From Sorghum bicolor (Eukaryota > Streptophyta > Magnoliopsida > Poales > Poaceae), in NCBI RefSeq assembly GCF_000003195.3, contig NC_012872.2, forward strand, positions 50,883,695 to 50,947,694: a DNA stretch of 64,000 bases, in the 5' to 3' direction. The position numbers were made by a program, and so were the translations under genes. Positions 10,560 to 22,054 of the stretch are shown here, in pieces (position 1 is the stretch's first letter; each line of letters begins with the position of its first letter). Below the pieces are notes generated by a model, which worked only from the letters and a program-made list of their open reading frames with translations, did not search any database and was not told the origin of the DNA.

Positions 10560-11560
10560 TCGTCTTCTTTGACACTCCTCTGCCACCACCTGATCCTTCC
10601 TCTTGCATTTTGCTAATTTCCTTACGCTTCTCTTCTTATCTGCCTCTGTTTTGTTGGACTTCACACTGATAACGCTGCGCGCAGACACTATACAATACTC
10701 TGCAGGGCCTTCTAAGGCCTTGTTTAGTTCCTAAAATTTTTCAAGATTCCCCGTCACATCGAATCTTACGGCACATGCATGAAGCATTAAATATAGACGA
10801 AAACAAAAACTAATTACGCAGTTTACCTGTAAATCGCGAGACAAATCTTTTGATCCTAGTTAGTCTATGATTGGATAATATTTGCCACAAACAAACGAAA
10901 TTGCTACAGTAGCGAAATCCAAAATTTTTCACAAACTAAACAAGGCCTAAATTGCATTGTCATCATTATCAGCTGTTACATACTTCTGCAGAAATTTTGG
11001 ATCCCAGTAGCCTCGTTTGCGTCTCCTGACATTTCTCCTGAGTATTTTTTCAGATGATGTTAATGAGAGTGTCAATAAGGCAGGGGAAGGAAAACTGCAT
11101 ATAACTGCATTAAGATGGGAAAAAATAACTTCATAAGAAACTTAGACTCAAAATCGTACACATAAATATAGTTTGGTCAAGTATACTGGATTTGGTTCGT
11201 GTTTAACTTTACTTGATTTTTTTTTAAAAAAAAGAAAAGTATAACCATATAAATTTTATGACTACAGTAGTGAGCTACCAGCATGCCCATTATTTGGGCA
11301 TGAATCATGATGCTGATTTCGAATTGTAACTGTTACCTGGAACTATGAAGTTTACAGAACGAAACTAAATGTATTTGCTTACCTCTTGTCGAGCTAAGGA
11401 CGTAAGGTGGCTTCAATTTCTTTTTCCTGCAATGCTTGATATGAATCCGCAATACCATGAGCATTGACGCTTGGAACAGCATATAGGCGATCTTTTGCAT
11501 TAGATAACTGTGTTTCTTACCTGATGATACTCTACTAAATTGTTGGAACTGGCTTCTGAT
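10560..11560 (-). other. Possible exon remnants of a decayed multi-exon gene
   Basis: Three minus-strand patches look weakly coding next to splice-like sites. One near 11395-11440 reads KKKLKPPYVLSSTR between GCAG and GTAAGC. One near 11540-11570 reads EASSNNLVEYHQ before GTAAGA. One near 10965-11045 reads RRRKRGYWDPKFLQKY after a TACTCAG acceptor. A Tourist-like MITE (10716-10947) has landed at the end of the last patch. Phases between patches could not be reconciled, so no gene model is offered; this may be a gene relic or chance. Confidence 0.2.
10716..10947. mobile_element. Tourist-like MITE, TAA target duplication
   Basis: 232 bp with good terminal inverted repeats (GGCCTTGTTTAGTT and AACTAAACAAGGCC) and identical flanking TAA at 10713-10715 and 10948-10950. 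Its termini are the least altered of the three copies. Confidence 0.88.
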
Positions 11561-11745
11561 GGCTTAACGCCATGCAGCAGTATAATGATACTCAACTAAG
11601 GCTGACACAACTCAACTATATTAGTGAAGTTGTTTTTTTTTTAAAAAGAACTTCACGAGTAACTTTCTAAGTAAATCTGAGCTGTTTTAAAAAAGTTGTT
11701 CGACAAATTAGTTTTCCAAGTAAAAAGTTTCCGGAACCAAGCTAA

Positions 11746-11987
11746 GCTTTGTTTAGTTCCAAAAATTTTTGCAAAATGTGAATAGTACCAATTTCGTTTG
11801 TATTTGACAAATATTGTCCAATTATGGACTAACTAGGCTCAAAAGATTCGTCTCTTCAATTCCGACCAAACTGTATAATTAGTTTTTATTTTTGTCTATA
11901 TTTAATACTTCATGTATACGTCTAAAGATTCGATGTGATGGGAAATCTGAAAAATTTTGCAAAATTTTTTGGGAACTAAACAAGGCC
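11746..11987. mobile_element. Tourist-like MITE, older copy
   Basis: 242 bp. Left terminus GCTTTGTTTAGTTCC is damaged, right terminus GGAACTAAACAAGGCC is intact. Flanks are TAA on the left and TTA on the right, so the target duplication has one mismatch. Same family as 10716-10947, in the opposite orientation judging from the internal segment. Confidence 0.78.
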
Positions 11988-12433
11988 TTAAAAAAGCTCC
12001 GGAACAGGGAATATAACCGTTCCAGGAAGCAAGTTCCCACAAGAAGGAACCAAGCGCCGGGCACCGGAGCATCCATATTCCATACCATAGACATACTCAC
12101 ATACATCACTGTGCATGTATATTCAGTTTACGGCGCCGGAGCTACAAAGGGGTTCATCACCAAATAAAAAGGTTTTCCAAACATTTGAACTATGGCATAG
12201 GCATGGTCATACATCTATAAAAACTTTCACAGCAAGAAAGCGATCTGGTTCCTCCAACTCATGGCAAGTAATGCCGCTAACATGATCCTGTTTCGACAGA
12301 GCATGCATCCATCCACCCAAACTTAAAACCATTCTACGAAATCTGACCCCAGCTAGGCAAGCATATGTTCTTGCATCCATGAATAAACTAACGAACGATC
12401 CACTGGTTGGCACAAACATGACCAGAGTTGATT
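11988..12433. other. Intergenic stretch 3' of the F-box pseudogene
   Basis: Contains the likely 3' UTR of the minus-strand F-box pseudogene. Overlapping short ORFs on both strands show no family signal. Confidence 0.4.
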
Positions 12434-14338
12434 CTAGTGCTTGATATGAATCTGACCACCAGATATGCCACACCGAACCAAAAACTGCATCAGGCTATTG
12501 GTTGCAGGATCATCCTCAAAGCAAATGATCTCAACAGTCTTAAGGTGCTCGCATGTAAACGGTCTATTTCCAGCCCAGCCCATGAGTGCTCCAGGTACTT
12601 TAGCATGCTACAAACAGAAAAAACAAACAAGTTTTACCTGCATGGTACATACATAAAGTTTTGATATGATGAGAATATACATGTGGAGAGAAGAATGCAC
12701 CTGTTTCAGTTTGAGATTCAGAGTTAGATGCTCCAGATTAGGTGAGTTCTGAAGGAAGGCTATCAGTCCATAGAAATTTGCATCCAGATACCAGTTGTCG
12801 AGACTCAGGAACTTCAGATTGTTGAATTTCGGGCACCATTGCAAATCCATTCCCATCATCAGCTGCATGAGGTCAAAAAGATTAGGACATGGCACAGAAT
12901 CCATGCCATAGTCTAGAAAACTTTCTTGGTCCAGCCAAACGTGAAAAAGAAAGAAGAAATAGCAGGAAGCTAAAACTATTGCGAAACTTTCCGGCAGAAC
13001 TGTAGACTACATTTTCAGAATAGTGGACGAGAGAAACCACAAATGTCATCCACACTCTATAATATACTATGCTTATTGCTTCAAGAAAGTCTAGAACCCT
13101 ATGCTTAGAACATGTCACCCAGACTCTATAAATCACAACTGAAACATCCACTCTATAATACTATGCAAATGTAATACAATCATTATAAAATATTCACATG
13201 AAACTCAGATTGTGCTATGGTGGTACTTTAGACCATCAACCATCCTATAGACATGACTTGTTATTAGAATAAAGTATCATACAGTTAGATTTGCACTTAC
13301 AGTACAACGACAAAATACTAGTATTTGTAGGTCTCAGACATCAACTTATGAATACTTGCATGGATCCACCAATGTCAAACAAAGAAGCATACCTCTTCTT
13401 GTCCAAAACCAAAACAGAACTCCAATTTTGTGACACCAGAAACGCCCAAGAGAAATTGACGGATATCATCAACCGGTAGATCATTGTGCTTAAGCAGATC
13501 AATGTAAGCTGTCTGTAGTGATTCCATGTTCTTCACTAAAGGTATTCTGCCATAATCACTATAAGCCAAAATATCAAAGAAGCCAAAATGAGGTTTGGAA
13601 GAGAGAAAGATGGTGGATGTGCCGGATCATTAGGCCTAGGCTGAAACGAACAATCATGCCCAATGGACAAGAACTTGAGTGTCTGGGAGGCAATCTCAAT
13701 GTCATTAATGGGGGCATTCCTGTAAGATGAGGCGTTCCATTGCCTTGCACCCATTTTGGAGTTGCTTAAAGAAACCGTTGGTCACAACAACTGAGTATAA
13801 AAGCAGGCTCGTCAGGTGTTCTGAAGTAAAGACTGCAGGATTGAGTTCCAATTTATCAGGCCAGGTGAAAATCTCGACAGAACGAGCTTGGCAGAGCACA
13901 GCGTGGCGGATCCATAGGTTAGGTTCTTCGGCGTCAGCATAGAGCCTGTCACCGTCGATGCAGTACCAGAGGCGGAATTCGTCCAAGGGAACCGGGTTAC
14001 GGAGCAAGAGCAGACGGCTGAGGAACTTCTTGAACAGCGACCTGCCGTGGTCGTCGATCTCGCGGCCGTCGATCTGGAACGCGCGGCACGAGGCGTTGAT
14101 GCGGCGCGTGTCATGCCAGAGGTCGCGCCACAGCTTCGACAGCACGCACGTCTGCGGTCTGCACGGCCTCGCGCGCGTCCAGGCAGGAGAGGACGCGGGG
14201 CAGTACGTCGCGGGGGAGGTCGTCGATCCCTGGTTCCGCCCGAGGAACGCGCGCTGGGGCCACGACCATCGCACCAGACGTCTCTTCCATGGGCTCGGGG
14301 TCGCCAGGCATTTCGTCGAGCAGGTGGTGCTCGAACAA
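12434..14338 (-). pseudogene. F-box/LRR (FBD-type) gene, three exons, disrupted by frameshifts
   Basis: Exons 13393-14338, 12701-12862 and 12434-12607 (minus) join with GT-AG sites in phase. Exon 1 starts MFEHHLLDEMPGDPEP and has an F-box (IDDLPRDVLPRVLSCLDARE...CVLSKLWRDLW), then leucine-rich segments. Exon 2 reads QWCPKFNNLKFLSLDNW and NSPNLEHLTL. Exon 3 has an FBD-like end (FTCEHLKTVEIICFEDDP, NSLMQFLV). Intact relatives are substrate-recognition subunits of SCF ubiquitin ligases. Three lesions break exon 1: a 7-bp near-perfect tandem duplication inside the F-box (14149-14162), an extra base in a G-run at 13710-13714 after LILQECP, and a further shift near 13590-13600. Splice sites and downstream exons look intact, so decay is probably recent, or these are allele or sequencing differences. 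Confidence 0.8.
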
Positions 14339-15001
14339 GCTGCAGCAAGGCGGAAATTGAGGATCACGGTGAGAATGAATCCGTAGAACGGAATGGGGAT
14401 AGAAATGGAGATGGCGCTACCGATAGCAACAGGTAATTGAGCGGAGATTTCCGGCAAAGATCGTAGCAATCGATTTTGTTTTTGGTTTAGGAAGAGAAGA
14501 AGGCAAGAAACGGGAACGAACCGCGCGGCGTGCGCTTCCGCCCACGAACACCTCCCACCGGTTTGCTCTGCTTTGCTTGCCGGAGCCGGACCCCCAAAGG
14601 CTAGTGACTTCCACTCGGTACAAATAAACCCCTCTTCCGTCCACCTCTGTAGAATATATATTTTTTTATACATGACAAAAAAAAAGAAACGATTATTCTC
14701 AAGGAAGCAGGAGAAATGGAAAGCCAGATCAACATGTAGACATGAATTTCAGTGAGAAGGGTTATAATCACAGATGGAGATTAGGATTGAACTGCAACAA
14801 CTTCACAGTCTAATGACAAGTTTAATCACTGATAAATCCTACTCTATGCTCACCGTGCCATCACAGGCTGATGACGCAGGGCAAACTCACTGTATATATA
14901 TATGATGAAGTACATCATCGATCACTCTGTAGTCTGTACACTATCGATCACTCTGTACTCTGTACACTAGCACTAGTCCAGCACTCCCCAGCCGCTTCAC
15001 T
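14339..15001. other. Interval between F-box pseudogene and kinase gene
   Basis: Left part is the presumed 5' leader of the F-box pseudogene; a CTGCAG acceptor just upstream of its ATG hints at a leader intron. Right part is the 3' UTR of the kinase gene. No separate gene seen. Confidence 0.45.
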
Positions 15002-16036
15002 TCATGGCCTTGCAGTTGCAGGTGATGGAGCGTCGTCATCCTCCTCCACTGTGAACCACGGCATCTGGAGCGCGGCCGCCGCGGTGAGCCTCTCCCTGGG
15101 GTCGAACTCCAGCAGGCCGCGCAGGACGTCGAAGCCAGCCATCGACAGGAACTCCTCTGGCACCGCGTCCCGCAGCTGGCTCGGCGTCGAGGCCGACACG
15201 CCTAGCGGCATCTGCGACGCCTCGTCGGGGACGCCGAGGAGGCGGACGATCTCGGCCAAATGCTCGCACACGCTGACCTCGACCTTGAAGATGGGCTTCC
15301 CGGAGACAAGCTCCGCCATGACGCACCCGAGTGACCACATGTCCACGGGCGTGCTGCAACCGTCCATGTCTCCCATGAGCTGCTCCGGCGCCATGTACCC
15401 CAGCGTGCCTTGGACGGGTCTCGAGGTGTCCGGGGATGGCAGTGGCACCGTCGACGACTTGGCGAGGCCGAGGTCGCAGATCTTCAGGACCCGGCCCCGG
15501 CCCCGGCCCCGGCTGCCCTCCTTGCCGACGAGGACATTCGCTGGCTTAAGGTCGCAGTGCACGACGCCATGCCCGTGCATGATCTCCACGCCGCCCAGCA
15601 GCCGCTTCATGACGCGGCGCGCCTCGGCCTCAGTGAACGGCCGGCCGTCGCGGCGGCGCTCGCCCATGACGTAATGCAGGCTGCGCCCGGCGTACTCCAT
15701 GACGAGGTAGAGCTTGTCCTTCTTCGCGTCGCGCACCACCTCTCGGAACTCCACCACGGCGGGGTTCCCCGTGCACGCCGCGAGCAGCGCGGCCTCGCGC
15801 AGAAGCGACTCTCCGCTGGCGCGCACGGACTTGATGGCGACCTTCTTGCCACTCCGGCGGTGGCGGGCTTTCCACACGTCGCCGAAGGCCCCCGCGCCGA
15901 TCTTGTCCAGTTTCCTGTATGAGTCGACTCTGCCGATCCGGATATTGTCAAGCGTGTCGCTCGTCCCTGCTGTGACAGTCGATGATGCAGCAGCCGACGT
16001 CGACATTGTGGCGGCTGTCGTCTCCACTGCTGCCAC
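15002..16036 (-). CDS. CDK-like serine/threonine protein kinase, intronless, 344 aa
   Basis: Complete kinase domain, residues about 39-330. Visible elements are the glycine loop IGAGAFGDVWKA, VAIK lysine (about K69), helix C glutamate in LLREAALL (about E81), catalytic loop HCDLKPANVLV (Asp about 162), metal-binding DLG (Asp about 188), YMAPEQL and DMWSLGCVMAEL. The layout (short activation segment, STPVDMWSLGC, and the C-lobe ending DPRERLTAAAALQMPWF) is that of CMGC/CDK kinases, close to the intronless plant CDKF-like group. The PSTAIRE helix is replaced by SGESLLREA, so classical cyclin binding is doubtful. Two family positions deviate: HRD is HCD and DFG is DLG. DLG occurs in other active kinases, so activity is still likely. 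The first 30 residues are Ala/Ser/Thr-rich. Substrate unknown. Confidence 0.85.
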   Translation of the reverse strand: MAAVETTAATMSTSAAASSTVTAGTSDTLDNIRIGRVDSYRKLDKIGAGAFGDVWKARHRRSGKKVAIKSVRASGESLLREAALLAACTGNPAVVEFREVVRDAKKDKLYLVMEYAGRSLHYVMGERRRDGRPFTEAEARRVMKRLLGGVEIMHGHGVVHCDLKPANVLVGKEGSRGRGRGRVLKICDLGLAKSSTVPLPSPDTSRPVQGTLGYMAPEQLMGDMDGCSTPVDMWSLGCVMAELVSGKPIFKVEVSVCEHLAEIVRLLGVPDEASQMPLGVSASTPSQLRDAVPEEFLSMAGFDVLRGLLEFDPRERLTAAAALQMPWFTVEEDDDAPSPATARP

Positions 16037-16990
16037 TTGAGGCCAAATCGATGACAGGCCGACGAGGTGGCCGCTTAGTGGGAGCTATATGCAGGTGCGA
16101 TAGAGCAGAGTGTGGAGGCTAACCTGTGGAGTGTTGTTTCTTTTTTTTTTTATCCTGCTTGCTGGAGAATTTTTTTTTACAAGACTTGCTGGAGGAATGG
16201 TTTTCCCTCAGACTAACATGATTCAACTAGGAGGAAGTGAGAGTGAGCAGATGTAGCCTACTTCTAGGATCAGAAGTACTTGAATCGGAAAAACTTCTAC
16301 GCGACCCCGAATCTCCCTCTCTTTCTCCCTATCCCACGCGGCGGAGAGGAAGAAGAAGCTAGCGGTGGCTAGGGTTTCGGCGACGGTGAGGTGGGCGACA
16401 CAGCTGGTGGCGAGGAAGCTACGGTCGGAGGCGGCGGGGAGGAGGCAAGGAGTGGGGGAGGAAGGGTGTGACTCAAGGCACAGCCAGTGGCGAGGAAGCC
16501 ACGACTAGGAGCAGCGGGGGAGGAGGCGGGGGTGGGGAACGAAGAAGACGCGGAGCAGTGTCACGAGAGATGTGGCTTAACGCTGCGGAATTTTTGCTCG
16601 TACGCGCGCTAGAAAAGGCAGCCGACTTAAAACGCTAGTCTGCTACTTTTGTAGCCTTTTTTTGTTTGGTTGCCTACGCTTGCTCTCCGAGGCGCGCTAC
16701 AACACCACCACCTACTTGCTTGTGTTCGTTCGACGCGGAGCTCGCAGCCCCCCACACTTGCTTAGCATTCCACTTGTGATTCTAGAGGATTTGGAGAAAT
16801 GCGCCTGACCATGAAGAATAGATTTTAGCTTTTGTTTCATGTGAAACAGGGTTTTCGTGTTATAGACCACGTCGAGAAAGACCAACCAACAACACAAATA
16901 AAGACCATCCCACTACCAGCCAAATTTACCAAAATAGGCGAGTTTTCTTGATTTGGAAACAACTAATAGGGTTAGGGGATTTGAGTCTAC
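16037..16990. other. Kinase upstream region and flank of the large retrotransposon
   Basis: Includes the kinase promoter (a weak TATA-like CATATAG on the minus strand near 16085-16092) and GC-rich DNA at 16300-16560 with repeated GGCGAGGAAGC-type words. No gene supported. Confidence 0.45.
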
Positions 16991-16995
16991 CACAT

Positions 16996-19900
16996 TGTAA
17001 CAACCTAGAAATTTTCACAAAATACCAAAATTACCACCCGAAATTTTTTTCTAAAAGTAACCCTTGTTTGGTGAATTCATGCTAGGAAGACACCCTGTAG
17101 ATGCACAAGCAGAGCCTAATTAATTGTTGAGCATATGCATATTTAATTCAACGTGTGATTTGGCTCTTATTGATTTTATGTGATGATTAATAAAATCAAC
17201 GACCTTTATTTAATTAAAGATTTCTCTTCTAAAACCAACCTTTGGTTTGTGCCCATGAAAACCCTAGACCCTTAGAGGACCCCCTTTAAGGGTGTATACA
17301 AGTTGGCAACTTGTATATGCAGATAGGGGACCAAGGTGTAGATAGTAGAATTATTAGAATTTGGGAAAAGACTAAAGCTGGGGCTGGAAAAATAGGAAAT
17401 GGCATCTGGCCCAAACACGGCTTGCGGCCCAGTTCGCCGCCCAGCTCACGCACGGCCCAGCGCTGCTCCGCCCGCGCCTGCGCTCAACCACGCCTGGCCC
17501 AGCAACGGCACCGCGGCCCGGGCGCCACCGCAGCCCAGCACCGCGCCAGCCCGCGGCCGGCCGAGCCCAAAACCCCCCACCCCGCGCGGCTGACAGGCGG
17601 GCCCCGCCTGTCATCCCCCACCTCGCCTCTGATTCCCCTGCTTTTTCCCCGACCCCTCCCTGCCATGGTGACGCCACCCGCGCCCGCTTTTGACCGGACA
17701 AGCGCAGATTGGATGGCGCCTACGCGCTGGCAACCACCGCGCGACCCCAAGCCGTAGCCTAGGAGACCCGGGCGCCCTACACGTGTCCCGATTGTGTCCT
17801 CGCCGTCTGCCGCGACGCCATGATCGGGAATGGCTATATAAGCCGATTCCCCAAGCCCTAGCGTAATTCCATCGACCCCGCCGCCACGCTGCGGTACAGC
17901 CACCCCTCGGCACGCATCGAGGGAGGAGAGGAGCAAGGAGGAGAGGCGTACCGCGCTGCTGGGTCGCTGGAGCACCGGGAAGGAGGTCGCCGCCGCCATC
18001 TCCTTCCTCTTCCCCGCGATGGTCTTCACGGCACAGCACCGCAAACCTTCGGCACGGCGCCAGCTCTCCACGGCATCGCCACTCTTCAACCCTGCCACCA
18101 TCGGTATGCACGCGATTCCGTCCGCGTTCACCGACCGAGCTCGCGAGCGCCACCATGGCCACCACCGCAAACACCCCAAGGCTCCGCCTTTGCTCTCCTC
18201 GCGTCCGCCTCACACCCGCACACCCGCACGCCGCACGCAGCACACACCCGGGCTCGGGAGCAACTCCCAGCCTTGCAGGGTCACCACGGACCCCAGAGCA
18301 GAGGCGCTGTGCGCGTCCGCCATGGACGTGCCCTGGCCAACGGCACGAGCAAACCTACGAAGGACCCAAAGCATCGCTTTTCCCACCGCCTCGCACCCGC
18401 CTACGCACTGCGCCACCCGTGCGCGCCGTTTGGCGCGTCGCGCGCACCCGAGCGGGCACGAACACCCCTGGCACGCACGCCGTTCCGGCCGTTGCGCGCC
18501 ATTAGAGAGACCCGAACCACTCCTAGCACCTTCACCGCGACCTGGAACACACCGTGTGCTGCGTAGAGTAGGGAGAAGGGGGCGCGGGCCGTGGAAAGCG
18601 GGCGCCGGAGCGCCGCCGGAGCGCTGCGTGCCCCTGGGTGCCGTGGAGAAGAGGGAGAACAGGGGAAAGGAGGGAGAAGCAGCCCTGGCTGCACTCGGTG
18701 CACCATGAACCGAAGAAGGAAGGGAGAGTGGGTGGTCCAAGTCCATCAAGACCAAGCCAGCGGTCCACTGACCCCCGCCGTGAGCCACAGCAGGCTGTGC
18801 ACCCGCGCGCCCCCGCTTCCTGGCCACTGGGCCGAGCCCAGCACAAGGCCAAGGCCCAGGAGCGCCAGCCCAGCAGCAGGCAGGCAAATACCGGCCCTCT
18901 ACCCCCCTGGCCGCCGCGTTGGGCCGGAATGAGGCCCAAACCGCAGAACTAGCCCCCTGCCTCTTTTTCTTTACTTTTCCAAACTTATAACTTGCATAAA
19001 TCGTATAAAACCCAAATGAATTCTGAAAAATACAATCCAAGTGTCCAAAGTCTTCTAAAAACGAGCTCTACGTATTAGGCTTAATTATGAGTGCAATTGG
19101 TTCTTTCGATTTTTCTGTTTGGTTTTTGTGATATCTATAGGAGTCGCTTACCGCGGCTATATGTCTCGTTTTGACAGACCCGGAGGAGCCGACGACAGAG
19201 GAGTACGACCCCAACTACACTGAGGAGCTCGAGGATGACTTGCCAGGTGCCACGTCCCACCCAACCTCGTAGAATCCTATTAGCCATGCCTTGAATGTAG
19301 AAGCTAGCGCTTTACTTGGCGTGCGTTTCAGGTGTGTGGTGAGGGTTGAGTCGACCGAGCAAGAATGTACGACGAGTCTTGGGACAAGTCATGCCGGGGA
19401 ATGCTACCTGGGCGTTCCCCAAAAGAGATACCTGTGGCGGGTACAACTGACACGGAGAGGTCCCGGAGTGGAGTGTCTTCGTGGGATGAAGCGCCGGGAT
19501 GGGAGGTGCTGTTTAGCACGGGGTAGCCGGGTGTTCCGTCGAGCGAAGCATCGGTAGGCCCCACGCGAAGATGTCTTGTTTGGTCACTTAAGGACTGATA
19601 TGTTCTATGGACCGGGTCTTAGGAAGCCTTGCACCCTCACTCGCCTTCATGGGAGGGGGACGGATGTACGACCATCTAGGGCGATGCCACTACTACTAGG
19701 TTGTTAGCGGATAGTGTAGGGAGGTACGGGCCTGGGTCCCACACCCTCCTAAGACAGCGTAGTGACCCTGGGGGCCCGGTACTACGTCTCACAGTCTCAG
19801 CATGCCGGTGGTACTCCGGTATGGCCCTAGTTCTGAGTGGTAGGGTGGCATCGTGTTTAGTTGGAAGGCAGCCCGGAATCAGCCTAGACGATGTACAACG

Positions 19901-20651
19901 TCGATGATGGTGATCTTGTGGGTGGTGTAAACCTCTGCAGAGTTTCTGGTTGATCGATCGATACATATGCTGTTCGCTGCTATGGACCTTTCCTAAGTAC
20001 AGCTTCACTTGACTAGTGAGAGGAGTCTTTTCTACCTTCCCTTGGGTTGTGTTGGATCCGGCGATGGCCGCTGAGGCAAGGCACGACCGGGAGTCGTCCT
20101 TGCTGCCTAGAGAGTGAGAGTGTGGTGAGAAGTGTGTTGGGGTGGGAGAATGTGTGAAATAAGTTGGATTAAAAGTTGACTTATTATTATAAAATTTGGA
20201 CTTATTCGCATAGGAAGCTACAGCCATAAATTAGGTCCTTTGATACATCCCCTTGCATTCCACCTACCACAAAGCTTCGCAAAAAGCATAGGGTGAGAGC
20301 CGGTGGCCAGTACAAATCGTATTGATAATTTGGCAGCAGGTTCTGAGCCTGAGTATGACTACGCGGGCGATGATTGGGAGGAGTAGCAGTCTCATCCTAC
20401 GCTCAAGTTTGGAGGATCCAGAGTTCGCGCCTTCGCTATCTACCCGATGCTGTTCCGCATGTTGTGTGTGTGAGTGTGATTCCGCCAAGTGGCGATGTAA
20501 TAATGAGTAAACCCCTCTTGTACTCTCTTTTGTGCTTGTATGACTTGTATAACAGCTGAAATTCGGGTATTTCAAATTGACTCCTTCGCGCGTCAATCGT
20601 TTTACAATTCGAATCTGGGGATTTCCCTTCGTAGAAATCTAGATCATTTCA
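16996..20651 (+). repeat. 5' LTR of the Tekay-like element (3,656 bp)
   Basis: Starts TGTAACAACCTAG and ends GATCATTTCA. The interval 17400-18960 is very GC-rich and open in several frames, but those frames are not conserved as proteins. Relative to the 3' LTR it lacks about 222 bp at 19315-19317, where both copies share CTT at the breakpoint. It has an extra segment of about 35 bp near 20535-20570. Confidence 0.92.
17835..17842 (+). promoter_or_regulatory. LTR promoter TATA box (5' LTR)
   Basis: TATATAAG in the context GGCTATATAAGCC, preserved at 36872-36879 in the 3' LTR. It is the best core-promoter candidate for the element's genomic transcript. Confidence 0.55.
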
Positions 20652-20653
20652 GT

Positions 20654-20665
20654 TGGTATCAAAGC
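20654..20665 (+). promoter_or_regulatory. Primer-binding site, initiator-Met tRNA type
   Basis: TGGTATCAAAGC begins two bases after the 5' LTR. It differs by one base from the usual plant TGGTATCAGAGC complementary to the 3' end of initiator methionine tRNA. Confidence 0.8.
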
Positions 20666-20840
20666 TATACTTGACCCTAGGACGAGACCCTTAGGATTGG
20701 ACGACAAAATCAGGATGAGACTTGTCTTTTTCGGTCTATATTCGCCGACCTTGCATCTTTTATGCATGGCTTAACTTTACATCTATTCTTTCACCACTTA
20801 AATCTCACTAATTTCCCTTCTAACCCCATTCTTTGGGTAA

Positions 20841-22054
20841 ATGCAGAGCACCATGTTGATCGTTGAGATGGTCGTGGACGACCAGCAGTATGGTGGCTTT
20901 GTGCCCATGCTGTACGACGTGCTGACTGAGCTTGGAGTACCCACCGAGCCAATCCGTTACGTCTGTCGTGGATAGGCGGGATCGGACGGACAGCTTCAGG
21001 GTCACATTGTGATCAACCTCACCGTCCCCGCCAGCGTGACGCTTCCTCGGTCGTCAACTGCGTCCAGGCTGTGACTCGCCAGGCCATCCGCCACGTAGTC
21101 CAGGACACGTGGGAGCATATCCAGGGAGGCAGATTCCGTCTACTTTCTCGCGTCCTGGACCTCACCTACGTCGAGGGAGCCACCGTCCGAGTGTTGGCTG
21201 CGGACCAGCTTGCTCAGGAGGAGACAGACCCCTGTCTTCAGTTCTCGGGTCGCTACATCTTGGCCCAGGATCGCTACATCACGGCGGTCGATGCTGAGAA
21301 CAAGCGCTACCGAGACCTGATGTTCACAGCCGACCACGTCCTTGAGATAGAGCAGAGGAAGAAGAAGATACTGAGGGATGCTATCCTGACAGAGCGCCAC
21401 AGCCACGACCGCCTGGAGGACTTCAGCCGAGCTCGCGAGGTCGCCTTCAGGCAGGAGATTCAAGAGTGGCAGAACAAGGCCAGGGACTACGAGCTCCGAG
21501 GCGACCACTTGGACGCCAAGGTGCTTGAGCTGGAGGACCGACTTGAGCGCCAGCGTGTGCTCTTGAGCGAGTTCCGTCAGAAGGAGAAGGAGAAGATCTT
21601 CAGCAAGCTGTGCCTGGAGACCCGCTACGAGCGTCTGTCACAGGAGAACGAGATGCTGAGGGCTGAGTCCACCCACAATACTCATCACCTAGCTGAGCTC
21701 ATCAAGACCACAAAGTACTTCAGGGACAAGGCCCAGAGGACCCGTTAGGCTTGGATCGCTTCTGACAGCAAGCGTGTCAAGGAGATCGCCCGTGTCCAGG
21801 AGCCCCTTCCTCCAAAGATGCGCAAGGAAGCGCGCAAGCACTCTTTCCGTCCTGCACCTACTACACTCAACCTCACCGTTTGCCCTTCTGAGCACTACCC
21901 CGAGACATCGAGGACCATACAGCTCGAGGCCGCGGAGGAGTACGCTGGTCGACTCTACCGCACTGACGCCGAGCTCCAGGCTATGGACAGGGACTCTGAG
22001 GAGCAGTTCCCTAGCTCTAGCCCTGCCACACCACCTTACGTCCCTACCCACTAG
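20841..22054 (+). pseudogene. Extra coiled-coil ORF upstream of gag in the Tekay-like element, broken
   Basis: Reading starts at ATG 20841 (MQSTMLIVEMVVDDQQYGG), meets a TAG at 20973-20975 and needs a frame change before the long open part from about 21071. That part reads TRQAIRHVVQDTWEHI, then a strongly heptad-like coiled coil (about 21340-21740: RDAILTERHSHDRLEDF, LELEDRLERQRVLLSEFRQK). A second TAG at 21746-21748 interrupts it, after which the same frame runs to the stop at 22054. Undamaged, it would encode roughly 400 residues. I do not recognise a catalytic domain. Extra ORFs are known in plant Ty3/gypsy elements, but the role of this one is unknown; position and coiled coil suggest an RNA-binding, particle or targeting accessory (inference). 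Confidence 0.6.

Noticed and set aside
14871..15922. Plus-strand ORFs of 170-267 residues
   Set aside because: They are antisense shadows of the kinase gene, whose minus-strand frame carries all kinase motifs.
17311..18952. Several long overlapping ORFs on both strands in GC-rich DNA, repeated at 36318-37988
   Set aside because: They lie wholly in the LTRs of the Tekay-like element, overlap in many frames, and are shifted by indels between the two LTRs. GC-rich composition explains the open frames.
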